From the NCBI GenBank assembly GCA_003525905.1, contig DQIA01000104.1:17852-81851 (forward strand): a DNA stretch of 64,000 bases, given 5' to 3'. Shown here piece by piece: positions 32,189-39,355 of the stretch. The position numbers and the translations under genes were made by a program. The notes below the pieces were generated by a model, which saw only the letters and a list, made by a program, of their open reading frames with translations, was not told where the DNA came from and made no database searches. Numbering within the stretch: position 1 is the first letter of the stretch; each line of letters opens with the position of its first letter. This DNA is from Clostridiales bacterium (lineage in GTDB: Bacteria > Bacillota > Clostridia > Oscillospirales > Oscillospiraceae).

Positions 32189-32655
32189 AGGTATTGTCTC
32201 CCTTCTTCATCGTCCACGGTGAAATGATAGCCCTCGGTCAAAAGCACAGTCCCTTTGATTGGCGCGTGGATCATGACGGTACGGCGACCGATGTAATCCG
32301 CTGGAATTTCACCGCGCTCGACCATATCCCGAAAGTACGGGCAATCATTCCAGCGGTCGGTGTACTGCTCACGCGCCCACGCTGCGGCGGAGTAGTGCCT
32401 CCTCATGCGCCAGTTCTCCGGCGCGGAGACGATAGCCCATGCGGTCAGCGGCCGCCGATCCCCCGTCATGTCTTCCAGCGCCTCCACCGTGCCGCAGGCA
32501 TCGCAGATATGGACCGTTGCCCTGCGGCTCAGTGCGTTGCGGGTGACGCTCTCCGCGTCCATCGCCATCTTCCCGCAGCGGGGGCAGGCAAAATGCCCGC
32601 CCTGCTGCTTCTCTGCAAAACGCTCGATCAGTGTCTTGGCTTCGTTCTCGTTCAT
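32185..32655 (-). CDS. Zinc-ribbon protein of unknown function
   Basis: Predicted 156 residues. I chose ATG 32655, which has GAGAAAGGAGAG just upstream, over the longer frame. Two CxxC pairs, CPRCGK (about 23) and CDACG (about 53), should bind zinc. The second half has a Trp/Tyr/His-rich stretch (RRHYSAAAWAREQYTDRW). Members of this type occur in clostridial mobile elements. No enzymatic motif is seen. Confidence 0.65.
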   Translation of the reverse strand: MNENEAKTLIERFAEKQQGGHFACPRCGKMAMDAESVTRNALSRRATVHICDACGTVEALEDMTGDRRPLTAWAIVSAPENWRMRRHYSAAAWAREQYTDRWNDCPYFRDMVERGEIPADYIGRRTVMIHAPIKGTVLLTEGYHFTVDDEEGRQYL

Positions 32656-32671
32656 AGAAATCTCTCCTTTC

Positions 32672-32935
32672 TCAGAACTGTTTGATGATGTCCTGCGCGT
32701 TTTCGCCGTAGTAACTCTTAATCCATCTATCGGCAAGGATTTCAATGTCAGTGGTGCGCTCGTAGCGCACGTCAATCAACAGCGTTTGCGTTGATGTCTT
32801 AACCGTCATGTAGTAGCCTGTGCCGTAGTGCTTGTTGTCGGTGGGGGGAACGAGGGTAAATGTGAGACTTTCGGTAAAAGGCTCGCCCTCACAGGTTGTC
32901 CCCTTGACGGTAGCACTCATAGTGTTGTAATCCAT
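32672..32935 (-). CDS. Small protein of unknown function
   Basis: Predicted 87 residues from ATG 32935, preceded by GAGAAAGGACACG. A compact beta-rich N-terminus (MSATVKGTTCEGEPFTESLTF, VPPTDNKHYG) is followed by a helix with an aromatic-rich end. It is separated from its neighbours by short gaps with ribosome sites of their own. No family recognised. Confidence 0.6.
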   Translation of the reverse strand: MDYNTMSATVKGTTCEGEPFTESLTFTLVPPTDNKHYGTGYYMTVKTSTQTLLIDVRYERTTDIEILADRWIKSYYGENAQDIIKQF

Positions 32936-32983
32936 ATCGTGTCCTTTCTCCCCGTCGTGCCGATAGGTCAGCCGGTCATGCAA

Positions 32984-33214
32984 TTACAACTTGGCGTTGT
33001 AGTCTTTCAACTTGACTTGGATGATGATTTCTTCGCGGCCCATGGTAACATAGGTGATTTTGGCTTCCAGAACTCCCGGCATCGCTTGCGCTGGGATTTT
33101 GTATAAGCTGCGGAAGTGGCCGATCTCCTGCATACCGGCTTTCACCACAACGGGGATTTCATCGCTGGCCGCGCCGATCTGACTGCAAAAGTCGAAGACA
33201 GTAATTTTTCTCAT
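32984..33214 (-). CDS. Small protein of unknown function
   Basis: Predicted 76 residues. ATG 33214 is preferred; a TTG two codons earlier also lies after GAGGGGGACTA. The sequence alternates strands (MRKITVFDFCSQIG, EIPVVVKAG, KITYVTMGREEIIIQVKLK), suggesting a small beta barrel. It is translationally coupled to the upstream zinc-ribbon gene. No family recognised. Confidence 0.6.
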   Translation of the reverse strand: MRKITVFDFCSQIGAASDEIPVVVKAGMQEIGHFRSLYKIPAQAMPGVLEAKITYVTMGREEIIIQVKLKDYNAKL

Positions 33215-33216
33215 GC

Positions 33217-33666
33217 TCAATAGTCCCCCTCAATACATTCGTCTGCTTCGGTGTAATATGCTCCGTCGTAGCCTTTTGCCATGACCTTTTCGTAGCAGCC
33301 GAAGCAGACCAGCCGGAAAGTGATGCCGTGGCAGTCGCGCGTAAAGGTCATGTCCTCCCGCAGAAACTCGCCCTTGCAGACTGGGCATTCAATCTTCCGC
33401 ACTTCCTCCCAGCCGGCGTCTTCCAGATCGTCGAAGCCGTTCCAAACGTCCTCCAAGACGATCTGCTTTTCCTCGTTGACAATCAGGCACGCGGCTTCGT
33501 CGCCGTAAAGTTCGCTTTCGAGCAGGAACAGGTGTGCGGTAAGCGTTTCCGGTTTGCCGTCCACGTCCGGGGTAATCTTATAATCGCCCTCGTCAATGAC
33601 GTACCACGTTCCCTTGTGACCGGTGATCTCAATGCCGCCGCTGCTACGATCCAGCTTTTTACTCAT
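33217..33666 (-). CDS. Acidic zinc-ribbon protein of unknown function
   Basis: Predicted 149 residues; ATG 33666 has GGGGAGGA nine bases upstream and lies inside the end of the preceding gene. CPVCKG (about 94) and CFGCYE (about 122) form a likely zinc site; CHG in between adds another Cys/His. The rest is markedly acidic (LEDVWNGFDDLEDAGWEEV, EADECIEGDY). Acidic small proteins of prophages sometimes mimic DNA, but there is no direct evidence here. Confidence 0.65.
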   Translation of the reverse strand: MSKKLDRSSGGIEITGHKGTWYVIDEGDYKITPDVDGKPETLTAHLFLLESELYGDEAACLIVNEEKQIVLEDVWNGFDDLEDAGWEEVRKIECPVCKGEFLREDMTFTRDCHGITFRLVCFGCYEKVMAKGYDGAYYTEADECIEGDY

Positions 33667-33868
33667 CGTCATCGTCCTCCCCATAGTCTTCTTCAAAGCG
33701 GCCCTCGGTAATGCCGCCGTAGGTGTAGCCGTTGTCAAAACTCAGATAGACCGGCGTATCTTCATCGTACTGGGCGAGGAAGTTAATCAGCTCGCCGGCC
33801 GTCATCGTTCTGCGGATCTGGTCGATGCCGTAACCTTCGCGGAAAGTAGAACAAATCAGCTTTTTCAT
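33659..33868 (-). CDS. Very acidic small protein
   Basis: Predicted 69 residues. After MKKLICSTFREGYGID it contains MTAGELINFLAQYDEDTPVY and a short FDNGYTYGGI turn, then ends in a run of Glu/Asp (EEDYGEDDDDE). The pattern helix-YDEDTPVY-strand is common in small proteins of clostridial mobile elements. It overlaps the next gene by 8 bases. Function unknown; the acidity would suit a DNA mimic. Confidence 0.65.
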   Translation of the reverse strand: MKKLICSTFREGYGIDQIRRTMTAGELINFLAQYDEDTPVYLSFDNGYTYGGITEGRFEEDYGEDDDDE

Positions 33869-33884
33869 TGTCGGCGCTCCTTTC

Positions 33885-34304
33885 TCAAAATCTGAATACC
33901 AGCCCTTTGACCTCGCGGCGGCCTGATGGATCGTGCAGTGGATCGCGGGTAACAGTTCCGACGCCCTCCAGATATGCGCCCTCGGCTACCAAGGCGTGGA
34001 CACTTTCCATGAGCGCGGTTGACTGATCTGTGACGATAATCTCGTCAATATCAGCTGCGGTTAATGCAGCAACGAATTCTTTCATCACGCCGTCCTTAAT
34101 CTGACTGCCCCATGGAAGCGCTCTGACCTCAAACATATCGGCTCGGTCTTCCGTGCTCTGCTCCCAGCTCCGGTATGCGTAAACCTGTCCGCGAGTGGGG
34201 TTCTTCTCCGTATCGTGGAGTTTTTCAAAGTATTCCTTTACAGTATCTCTGTTGAGCATATCCAAAATCTCCTGCCTGATTTCATCGGTGATATTGATCT
34301 TCAT
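33885..34304 (-). CDS. Protein of unknown function
   Basis: Predicted 139 residues; ATG 34304. A helical N-terminus (EIRQEILDMLNRDTVKEYF) is followed by an alpha/beta part that includes AADIDEIIVTDQSTALMESV and ends VTRDPLHDPSGRREVKGLVF. No catalytic motif recognised. Part of the leftward accessory operon. Confidence 0.6.
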   Translation of the reverse strand: MKINITDEIRQEILDMLNRDTVKEYFEKLHDTEKNPTRGQVYAYRSWEQSTEDRADMFEVRALPWGSQIKDGVMKEFVAALTAADIDEIIVTDQSTALMESVHALVAEGAYLEGVGTVTRDPLHDPSGRREVKGLVFRF

Positions 34305-34349
34305 CGTTGTTGCCTTTCTGCCCTCGTGACCTCCGGGGCGGGCGGTGAT

Positions 34350-34946
34350 TTAGCAGCAGTAGAAGCGAAGCTCGCCGTTGACCAGCTCATACATGCAGCA
34401 GGCGCAGTCAAAGCGGACGTAGTTCCAGTCGGTGGATTCGTACACGGGCGCGCGGTCGAAGGTGCCGGACTTGCGAAGGCGGCTGTGCTTGTTGACCTCG
34501 TAGGTGTTGACCTCGTGCAGAATGTGAATCTTCTCGGGAGCAAAGCCACACTCGTCAGCGATAAACGCCTTGGCCTCCTCGTCGGTCATCGTCTTGCCGC
34601 AGTCGGCAAGGTGGGCGTAGTCGTTCTGGCTCATGTTCGTGCCGGCACCATCGCTGGGCTTCCATTCAAGCTCGCGGTCCAGCTCGGCGGTCAGCTCGTC
34701 GATCCGCTTTTCACGGTCGGCCATATCCTTCTTGTACTGCCGCTCGCTCTCCAGCAGCAGGCTGTTCAGTCGGTCGATCTCGGCGGCCCTGGCCTTGCAG
34801 AGCTTCCGCGCCCCGCCGTCCTTGACGAAAGCCTTACAAAAGGCGTCCTTGTCACCGTCGAAGTCGTAATAGGCTTCTTCGATCTTGGCGTACTCTTTGG
34901 CGGTCGGCTCGAAGCCGGTGCGGTCGATAAACTCGGACATCATCAT
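34350..34946 (-). CDS. Coiled-coil protein with C-terminal Cys motif
   Basis: Predicted 198 residues; first ATG (34946) has AAGGAGG eight bases upstream. Residues about 50-95 form a coiled coil (EIDRLNSLLLESERQYKK). The C-terminal half carries LADCGKTMTDEEAKAF and ends with YVRFDCACCMYELVN and FYCC, a cluster of cysteines. It could bind metal. A 9-bp inverted repeat, GCCTTACTC (34971-34979) and GAGTAAGGC (35000-35008), lies in its leader and may act as a regulatory hairpin. Confidence 0.6.
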   Translation of the reverse strand: MMMSEFIDRTGFEPTAKEYAKIEEAYYDFDGDKDAFCKAFVKDGGARKLCKARAAEIDRLNSLLLESERQYKKDMADREKRIDELTAELDRELEWKPSDGAGTNMSQNDYAHLADCGKTMTDEEAKAFIADECGFAPEKIHILHEVNTYEVNKHSRLRKSGTFDRAPVYESTDWNYVRFDCACCMYELVNGELRFYCC

Positions 34947-35033
34947 TTTGCGTTCCTCCTTGATTTTTCTGCCTTACTCGGTTATAATCAAGGCGGCGGG
35001 AGTAAGGCTTCCCGCTCGCCTTTCGGGGTGTTT

Positions 35034-35070
35034 GAGTAGCGGCGCTTTAGCGGGGGTCGCTACTCTTTTT
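35034..35070 (+). terminator. Terminator-like hairpin reading rightward
   Basis: GAGTAGCGGC pairs with GTCGCTACTC (one G:U), followed by TTTTT. Nothing rightward ends here, so it may instead act as a structure in the leftward mRNA or stop antisense transcription. Confidence 0.45.
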
Positions 35071-35185
35071 ATGCCTTGACCTTGCTATCTCGCACGATCT
35101 TTGCGGCGGTAGCCGGATCGTCGGCGGTTGCTTCAATCAGCTTTGCGATGTTCTCTAAGAACTGATTGAGCTCGGCGGTTGTCAT
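35069..35185 (-). CDS. Small 38-residue protein, first gene of the leftward operon
   Basis: The frame MTTAELNQFLENIAKLIEAT continues to DSKVKA and a TAA stop at 35071-35069. A TTG three codons earlier is an alternative start near GTGAGG. It is the first gene after the leftward promoter. Short helical proteins of this sort occur at the head of accessory operons. Function unknown. Confidence 0.6.
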   Translation of the reverse strand: MTTAELNQFLENIAKLIEATADDPATAAKIVRDSKVKA

Positions 35186-35243
35186 CTCGTTCAAGTCCTC
35201 ACTTCCTTTCGTAAGAGGCTTTCGACCTCTGCCTTACGAGTAT

Positions 35244-35272
35244 ATAGTACACCATTTTGATTTACTTGTCAA
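35244..35272 (-). promoter_or_regulatory. Leftward promoter of the accessory operon
   Basis: On the minus strand TTGACA (35272-35267) and TACTAT (35249-35244) are 17 bases apart, a near-consensus sigma-A promoter. It uses the same -35 and -10 sequences as the rightward promoter, with which it is divergent. Confidence 0.85.
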
Positions 35273-35315
35273 TGGTTTTGATAAACTTTTTTGATTTATT
35301 TTCAAACTTTTTCAG

Positions 35316-35344
35316 TTGACAAGTCCACTCTTTTGATGTACTAT
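35316..35344 (+). promoter_or_regulatory. Rightward promoter of the HTH gene
   Basis: TTGACA (35316-35321) and TACTAT (35339-35344) are 17 bases apart. The -10 box lies within a perfect operator-like dyad. Four TTTTGAT direct repeats are spread across the divergent region (about 35254, 35275, 35288 and 35331). Confidence 0.85.
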
Positions 35345-35354
35345 GTGAAGTACA
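35337..35354 (+). promoter_or_regulatory. Operator-like inverted repeat over the rightward -10 box
   Basis: TGTACT and AGTACA form a perfect 6-bp dyad with a 6-base centre. A half-site, TGTACT, also covers the leftward -10 region on the other strand. It is a likely repressor site, perhaps for the HTH protein just downstream. Confidence 0.65.
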
Positions 35355-35372
35355 GAAAGGAGAGTGCATATT

Positions 35373-35615
35373 GTGTCGGTATCGGACAAGGTAAAGGGGC
35401 TGCTGGCTCTCTGCGGCAAGAAGCAGGTCGACATGGCTGCAAGCTTCGGAATGAGTAAGCAAACGATGGGAAACAAGATGAATCGCGGGAGTTGGTCTGC
35501 CAACGATCTCGCAAAGGCTGCGGAATTCTGCGGCTGCAAACTGGCGTTTATTATGCCAGACGGTCAGCAGATCATCATTGATGTTGAGGAAAAAGAAAAG
35601 GCCCCGGGCGAATGA
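35373..35615 (+). CDS. Small HTH regulator (Cro/repressor-like), GTG start
   Basis: Predicted 80 residues. GTG 35373 is chosen because AAGGAG (35357-35362) is correctly spaced; GTG 35364 is too close. KKQVDMAASFGMSKQTMGNKM is a helix-turn-helix, and the short C-terminal strand plus Glu/Lys tail fits Cro-type dimers. It lies directly after a promoter with an operator over the -10 box, so autoregulation is likely and the protein may control both divergent promoters. Confidence 0.8.
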   Translation: MSVSDKVKGLLALCGKKQVDMAASFGMSKQTMGNKMNRGSWSANDLAKAAEFCGCKLAFIMPDGQQIIIDVEEKEKAPGE

Positions 35616-35627
35616 ACGCCCGAGGCC
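35600..35627 (-). terminator. Terminator for the leftward HTH gene
   Basis: GGCC.CGGGCG (35600-35610) pairs with CGCCCG.GGCC (35617-35627). On the minus strand it is followed by TTTTCTTTTT. It overlaps the end of the rightward HTH gene. Confidence 0.75.
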
Positions 35628-35638
35628 TCGGAGCAGGC

Positions 35639-35893
35639 TTAACGCTTGCTATGTATATCCGCGCCGGTGCGCGTCTTGACTCTGGTCTCCTTGTTTTCCT
35701 CTCGGATCATCAGGTCTGACAGCTCGCACCCCAGCGCCTCACAAATAAGATCCAGATGCTCCAGGTTTACCCTTTCTGCGATCTCATGGTACAGGTCATT
35801 GATTGTCGAAGGTCGAATGCCTGTTGCCCTTGCAAGGTCAGCTTGTGACCACCTCCGCTCGCCAAGCCGGGTGGACAGTAAAATCCTAATCAT
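35639..35893 (-). CDS. Xre-family HTH regulator
   Basis: Predicted 84 residues from ATG 35893, which is better spaced from AAAGGAG than the ATG two codons before. GERRWSQADLARATGIRPSTI is the helix-turn-helix, and HLDLICEALGCELSDLM is the typical second part of small Xre/Cro-C1 proteins. It is transcribed alone between its own terminator and an operator-like dyad in its upstream region, suggesting autoregulation. It may be the lysogeny repressor, but is short for that role. Confidence 0.85.
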   Translation of the reverse strand: MIRILLSTRLGERRWSQADLARATGIRPSTINDLYHEIAERVNLEHLDLICEALGCELSDLMIREENKETRVKTRTGADIHSKR

Positions 35894-35912
35894 AGCCATG
35901 CTCCTTTACGGT

Positions 35913-35938
35913 AGATTCTAACAACGATTTTAGAATCT
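35913..35938 (-). promoter_or_regulatory. Operator-like dyad upstream of the Xre gene
   Basis: AGATTCTAA (35913-35921) and TTAGAATCT (35930-35938) form a perfect 9-bp inverted repeat with an 8-base centre. The half-site recurs as GTAGATTATAAC at about 35951-35962, next to ATAACG/CGTTAT. The site lies between the ribosome site and the region where a promoter must be, as expected for autoregulation. Confidence 0.65.
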
Positions 35939-35990
35939 CGCTGGATTTTGGTAGATTATAACGAAATCCGTTATGGCTATGAAAAAACAC

Positions 35991-36038
35991 AAAGAGGCTA
36001 CCGCGCAGGAACAATCCTGTGCAGTAGCCTCTTTTTTA
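35991..36038. terminator. Strong bidirectional terminator near the prophage right end
   Basis: AAAGAGGCTAC (35991-36001) and GTAGCCTCTTT with internal GCGCAGGA/TCCTGTGC pairing form a long stem, followed by TTTTTTATT on the plus strand and by CTTTGTGTTTTTTC on the minus strand. Confidence 0.85.
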
Positions 36039-36104
36039 TTCTTCCGCGTCGAGCGGACAGACCAAAACGAAGACTCCGCCGACCATATAGATTGCAGAGA
36101 TAGG

Positions 36105-36143
36105 AGCAGAGCCAGGCGACCTCTCGGTTCGTCTGGCTCTGCT
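36105..36143. repeat. 11-bp hairpin next to the tRNA-Tyr 3' end (probable prophage/host border)
   Basis: AGCAGAGCCAG (36105-36115) and CTGGCTCTGCT (36133-36143) are perfectly complementary. The stem ends two bases before the encoded CCA of tRNA-Tyr. It may help end or process the tRNA transcript. The prophage border is likely here or inside the tRNA 3' part. Confidence 0.5.
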
Positions 36144-36144
36144 T

Positions 36145-36229
36145 TGGTGGGGGAAGGTGGATTCGAACCACCGAAAGCACTGCTAACAGATTTACAGTCT
36201 GCCCCCTTTGGCCACTCGGGAATTCCCCC
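36145..36229 (-). tRNA. tRNA-Tyr (anticodon GTA)
   Basis: The minus strand gives an acceptor stem GGGGGAA/TTCCCCC, anticodon loop CTGTAAA, the long variable arm expected for tRNA-Tyr, a perfect T-arm GGTGG-TTCGAAT-CCACC, and an encoded CCA end (36147-36145). The prophage lies directly beyond its 3' end, so its 3' half is a candidate attachment site that would stay intact on integration. Confidence 0.97.
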
Positions 36230-36259
36230 AAATATGAACTTGTCCGTTTGAAAACACTG

Positions 36260-36335
36260 TGGAGCCGGTAGACGGATTCGAACCCCCGACCTGCTGATTA
36301 CAAATCAGCTGCTCTACCGGCTGAGCTATACCGGC
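36260..36335 (-). tRNA. tRNA-Thr (anticodon TGT)
   Basis: Acceptor GCCGGTA/TACCGGC, D-arm GCTC/GAGC, anticodon stem GCTGA/TCAGC with loop TTTGTAA, and encoded CCA are clear. The T-stem GGGGG/CCGTC has one G:U and one G-G mismatch, which is unusual. It is cotranscribed upstream of tRNA-Tyr. Confidence 0.95.
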
Positions 36336-36354
36336 GTCTCAAACAAGCATGGTT

Positions 36355-36383
36355 ATTATAGCGAGTTCGCGCCGTTTTGTCAA
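36355..36383 (-). promoter_or_regulatory. Consensus promoter of the tRNA genes
   Basis: Minus strand TTGACA (36383-36378), 17 bases, TATAAT (36360-36355): perfect sigma-A consensus, about 20 bases before the tRNA-Thr 5' end. Confidence 0.92.
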
Positions 36384-36444
36384 CCACTTTTTTGAGATAT
36401 TTCGATTTATTTTTCTGTCTGGCCGCCGCAGGTCCCCCCGACGC

Positions 36445-36473
36445 TTGCGTTTTGGCCCGATCCATGCTATGAT
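36445..36473 (+). promoter_or_regulatory. Promoter of the RsmF-like gene
   Basis: TTGCGT (36445-36450), 17 bases, TATGAT (36468-36473), 38 bases before the start codon. Confidence 0.7.
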
Positions 36474-36510
36474 ACCCCCGATCTGAAACCGTGCAAGGAG
36501 TTGGTCTGTC

Positions 36511-37851
36511 ATGCTGCCGCAGGGCTTCCCGGAACGAATGCTGCACCTGCTCGGCGAAGCGGAATTCGCCGAATTTCTCGCCTCCTATGAGCGCCCGCGG
36601 AGCGCCGGGCTGCGTCTGAATCCGCGCAAGCCCCTGCCGGATGGCGCTTCTCTCCCGTTCTGCGAGGCACAGGTCCCGTGGGAGCCGAACGGCTATTACG
36701 TCTGCGAGGGCAGCCGCCCTGGCCTGCACCCGTGGCACGACGCAGGCGCATACTATCTGCAGGAGCCGAGTGCCATGGCCCCGGCGCACCTGCTGGACGC
36801 GCAGCCCGGTGAGCGGGTGCTCGACCTCTGCGCCGCGCCCGGCGGCAAGACAACGCAGCTGGCCGCCGCCATGCAGGGCCGTGGCCTGCTCGTTTGCAAT
36901 GAGATCCATCCGCGCCGCGCGCAGGTGCTCGCCTCAAACATCGAGCGGCTCGGCATTCCGAACGCCCTTGTGCTCAGCGAGCATCCGGCAAAGCTGGCCC
37001 AGCGCTTCCCCGGCTATTTTGACCGCATCCTTGTCGACGCCCCCTGCTCCGGCGAGGGCATGTTCCGGAAGGAGGAGGCCGCCGTAACGGACTGGAGCGA
37101 GGCGACCGTGGCCATGTGCGCCGCGCGGCAGCAGGAGATCCTCGCCTCCGCAGCCGAAATGCTGGCCCCCGGCGGGCGGCTCGTCTATTCCACCTGCACG
37201 TTCTCGCCCGAGGAAAACGAGGGCGTCATCTCCGCCTTCCTGCATGCGCATCCGGCATTTTCCGTTGAGCCGGTCGAGGCTCCGTGGTTCTCTCCGGCGC
37301 GGCCGGACTGGATCGACGATCCCGCGCCCGGTCTGGAGCACGCCTTCCGCCTCTGGCCGCACCGTCTGCGCGGCGAGGGCCACTTTGCCGCCGTCCTGCG
37401 CAGCCATGCGGACGGCGCACGGCAGGATGTTCCCACGGAACGCCCCGCTCAGCTCCCGGCAGCCGCCGCAGACTTCCTGCGCAGCTGCACGCAGCCCATG
37501 CCGGACGGTGTGCCCGTCTGCTTCGGCTCCGTGTGCTATCTGGCCCCGACAGAGACGCCCGCCCTTTCCGGCCTGCGCGTGCTTCGCGCCGGTCTGGAGC
37601 TGGGCGAGCTGCGCCGTGACCGCTTCTCCCCCGCCCACGCGCTGGCGCTCTGGCTGCACACCTACCCGCAGACGGCGGATTTCCCGGCCGACGGCCCGGA
37701 GATCGCCGCCTATCTGCGCGGCGAGACGCTGCACGGCACGCAGCGCGGCTGGACGCTGCTGACGGCCGACGGGCTTTCACTCGGCTGGGTACGCGGCGCG
37801 GACGGCATCCTGAAAAATCAGTATCCGAAGGGCCTGCGGCATATGCGCTAA
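36511..37851 (+). CDS. RsmF/NOL1-NOP2-Sun-family rRNA cytosine-C5 methyltransferase
   Basis: Predicted 446 residues; ATG after AAGGAGTTGGTCTGTC. The SAM-binding core DLCAAPGGKTTQLAAAM (about 103-120), motif IV DAPCSGEGMFRK (about 175-187) and motif VI STCTF (about 227) with the catalytic Cys are all present. The enzyme methylates cytosine in 16S rRNA using S-adenosylmethionine. The C-terminal ~150 residues match the RsmF-type extra RNA-binding domain, so I prefer RsmF-like over RsmB. First host protein gene after the tRNAs, with its own promoter. Confidence 0.93.
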   Translation: MLPQGFPERMLHLLGEAEFAEFLASYERPRSAGLRLNPRKPLPDGASLPFCEAQVPWEPNGYYVCEGSRPGLHPWHDAGAYYLQEPSAMAPAHLLDAQPGERVLDLCAAPGGKTTQLAAAMQGRGLLVCNEIHPRRAQVLASNIERLGIPNALVLSEHPAKLAQRFPGYFDRILVDAPCSGEGMFRKEEAAVTDWSEATVAMCAARQQEILASAAEMLAPGGRLVYSTCTFSPEENEGVISAFLHAHPAFSVEPVEAPWFSPARPDWIDDPAPGLEHAFRLWPHRLRGEGHFAAVLRSHADGARQDVPTERPAQLPAAAADFLRSCTQPMPDGVPVCFGSVCYLAPTETPALSGLRVLRAGLELGELRRDRFSPAHALALWLHTYPQTADFPADGPEIAAYLRGETLHGTQRGWTLLTADGLSLGWVRGADGILKNQYPKGLRHMR

Positions 37852-37893
37852 CGGCTTCATTGGCGTTTTCTCCGCCCAATTTCCGGTTCTCTC

Positions 37894-37922
37894 TTTACAG
37901 AATGTTCAAACTATGCTATACT
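37894..37922 (+). promoter_or_regulatory. Promoter of murA
   Basis: TTTACA (37894-37899), 17 bases, TATACT (37917-37922). It leaves a leader of about 110 bases before murA. Confidence 0.8.
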
Positions 37923-38040
37923 AGACCGTCGAAAGAGCTTTCCAACTGAACGTCTCGGTGGGAAGGATTGTCGGCTGCCTGAAATTGGCGCTGTTGTTTT
38001 GCGACATATTGCATATACTCCGATCGTGAGAGGGTATGAC

Positions 38041-39333
38041 ATGAATAAATACATTATCCAGGGCGGCCATCCGCTGTCCGGCGTCGTAACCGTCAGCGGC
38101 GCAAAAAACGCCGCCGTGGCGATTCTTCCGGCAGCACTGCTCATAAACGGCACCTGCCGCATCGAAAATGTGCCGGATATCTCCGATGTCCGGCTCCTGC
38201 TGGAGATTCTGGACAGCATGGGCGCAAAGATCCGCCGCCTGAGTCCGAATACGCTGGAGCTCTGCTGCACAAGTGTGCGCGATTCTGAGGCCTCCGACGC
38301 GCTGGTGCGCCGTATCCGTGCCTCCTATTATTTCATCGGCGCGCAGCTCGGCCGCTTCGGCCATGCCCGCGTGGCATTGCCCGGTGGCTGCAACTTCGGC
38401 GCGCGCCCCATTGACCAGCACATCAAGGGCTTCGAGGCCATCGGCGCCGCCGTTGACCTGAAGGACGGCTTTGTCTGCGCCGCCGCCCCGGCGGACGGCC
38501 TGACGGGCGGCCGTGTCAATCTCGACGTCGTCTCCGTCGGCGCGACCATGAACATCATGATCGGCGCAGTCCTGGCGAACGGCACGACTGTTATCGAGAA
38601 CGCCGCAAAGGAACCGCACATCGTCGATCTGGCGAACTTCCTGAACGCCATGGGCGCGAAGGTCTCGGGCGCGGGTACCGACGTCATCAAAATTCGCGGC
38701 GTCCGCAGCCTGCACGGCGGCAGCTACTCCATCATTCCGGACCAAATCGAGACGGGCACCTATATGGCAGCCGTCGCGGCCACGGGTGGCGACGTACTCA
38801 TCCAGAACGTCATCCCCAAACATATGGACTGCATCTCCGCCAAACTGCGTGAGATGGGCGTGAAGATTGCCGAATACGACGACGCCATACGCGTGCAGCG
38901 CACGGGCGTCATGCGCCGGGCCAATGTCAAGACGATGCCGTATCCCGGCTTCCCGACGGACATGCAGCCGCAGATCGCCGTGTGCATGTCGCTTGCCTCC
39001 GGCGTGAGCGTCATTACGGAGAGCATCTATGACACGCGCTTCGGCTATTGCGCCGAGCTCAACCGCATGGGCGCGTCCATCAAGGTCGACACGAAGGTCG
39101 CCATCATCACGGGCGTGGAAAAGCTGCACGGCTGCACCGTCCGCGCCTGCGACCTGCGCGCGGGCGCTGCCATGGTCATCGCCGGACTTGCCGCCGACCG
39201 CACGACAACGATTGAGGACATTGAATACATTGAGCGCGGCTACGAAAACCTCATCGGCAAGCTCACCGCGATCGGCGCGGAGATCCGCCGTGTCAGCGTT
39301 CCGGATGGAACGGCCGTCCCCGCAGCAGTCTGA
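38041..39333 (+). CDS. murA: UDP-N-acetylglucosamine 1-carboxyvinyltransferase
   Basis: Predicted 430 residues; ATG 38041 after GAGAGGGTATGAC. MurA transfers enolpyruvate from PEP to UDP-GlcNAc, the first committed step of peptidoglycan synthesis. The hallmark loop LPGGCNFGARPIDQHI carries the catalytic Cys (residue 117), so the enzyme should be fosfomycin-sensitive. GAKNAAVAILPAALL at the start binds the substrate (conserved Lys-Asn), and YPGFPTDMQPQIAVCMSLA is also conserved. Length is normal. Followed by a strong terminator, so it is probably expressed alone. Confidence 0.96.
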   Translation: MNKYIIQGGHPLSGVVTVSGAKNAAVAILPAALLINGTCRIENVPDISDVRLLLEILDSMGAKIRRLSPNTLELCCTSVRDSEASDALVRRIRASYYFIGAQLGRFGHARVALPGGCNFGARPIDQHIKGFEAIGAAVDLKDGFVCAAAPADGLTGGRVNLDVVSVGATMNIMIGAVLANGTTVIENAAKEPHIVDLANFLNAMGAKVSGAGTDVIKIRGVRSLHGGSYSIIPDQIETGTYMAAVAATGGDVLIQNVIPKHMDCISAKLREMGVKIAEYDDAIRVQRTGVMRRANVKTMPYPGFPTDMQPQIAVCMSLASGVSVITESIYDTRFGYCAELNRMGASIKVDTKVAIITGVEKLHGCTVRACDLRAGAAMVIAGLAADRTTTIEDIEYIERGYENLIGKLTAIGAEIRRVSVPDGTAVPAAV

Positions 39334-39355
39334 AGCGTATTCCAGCGTATTTTCT

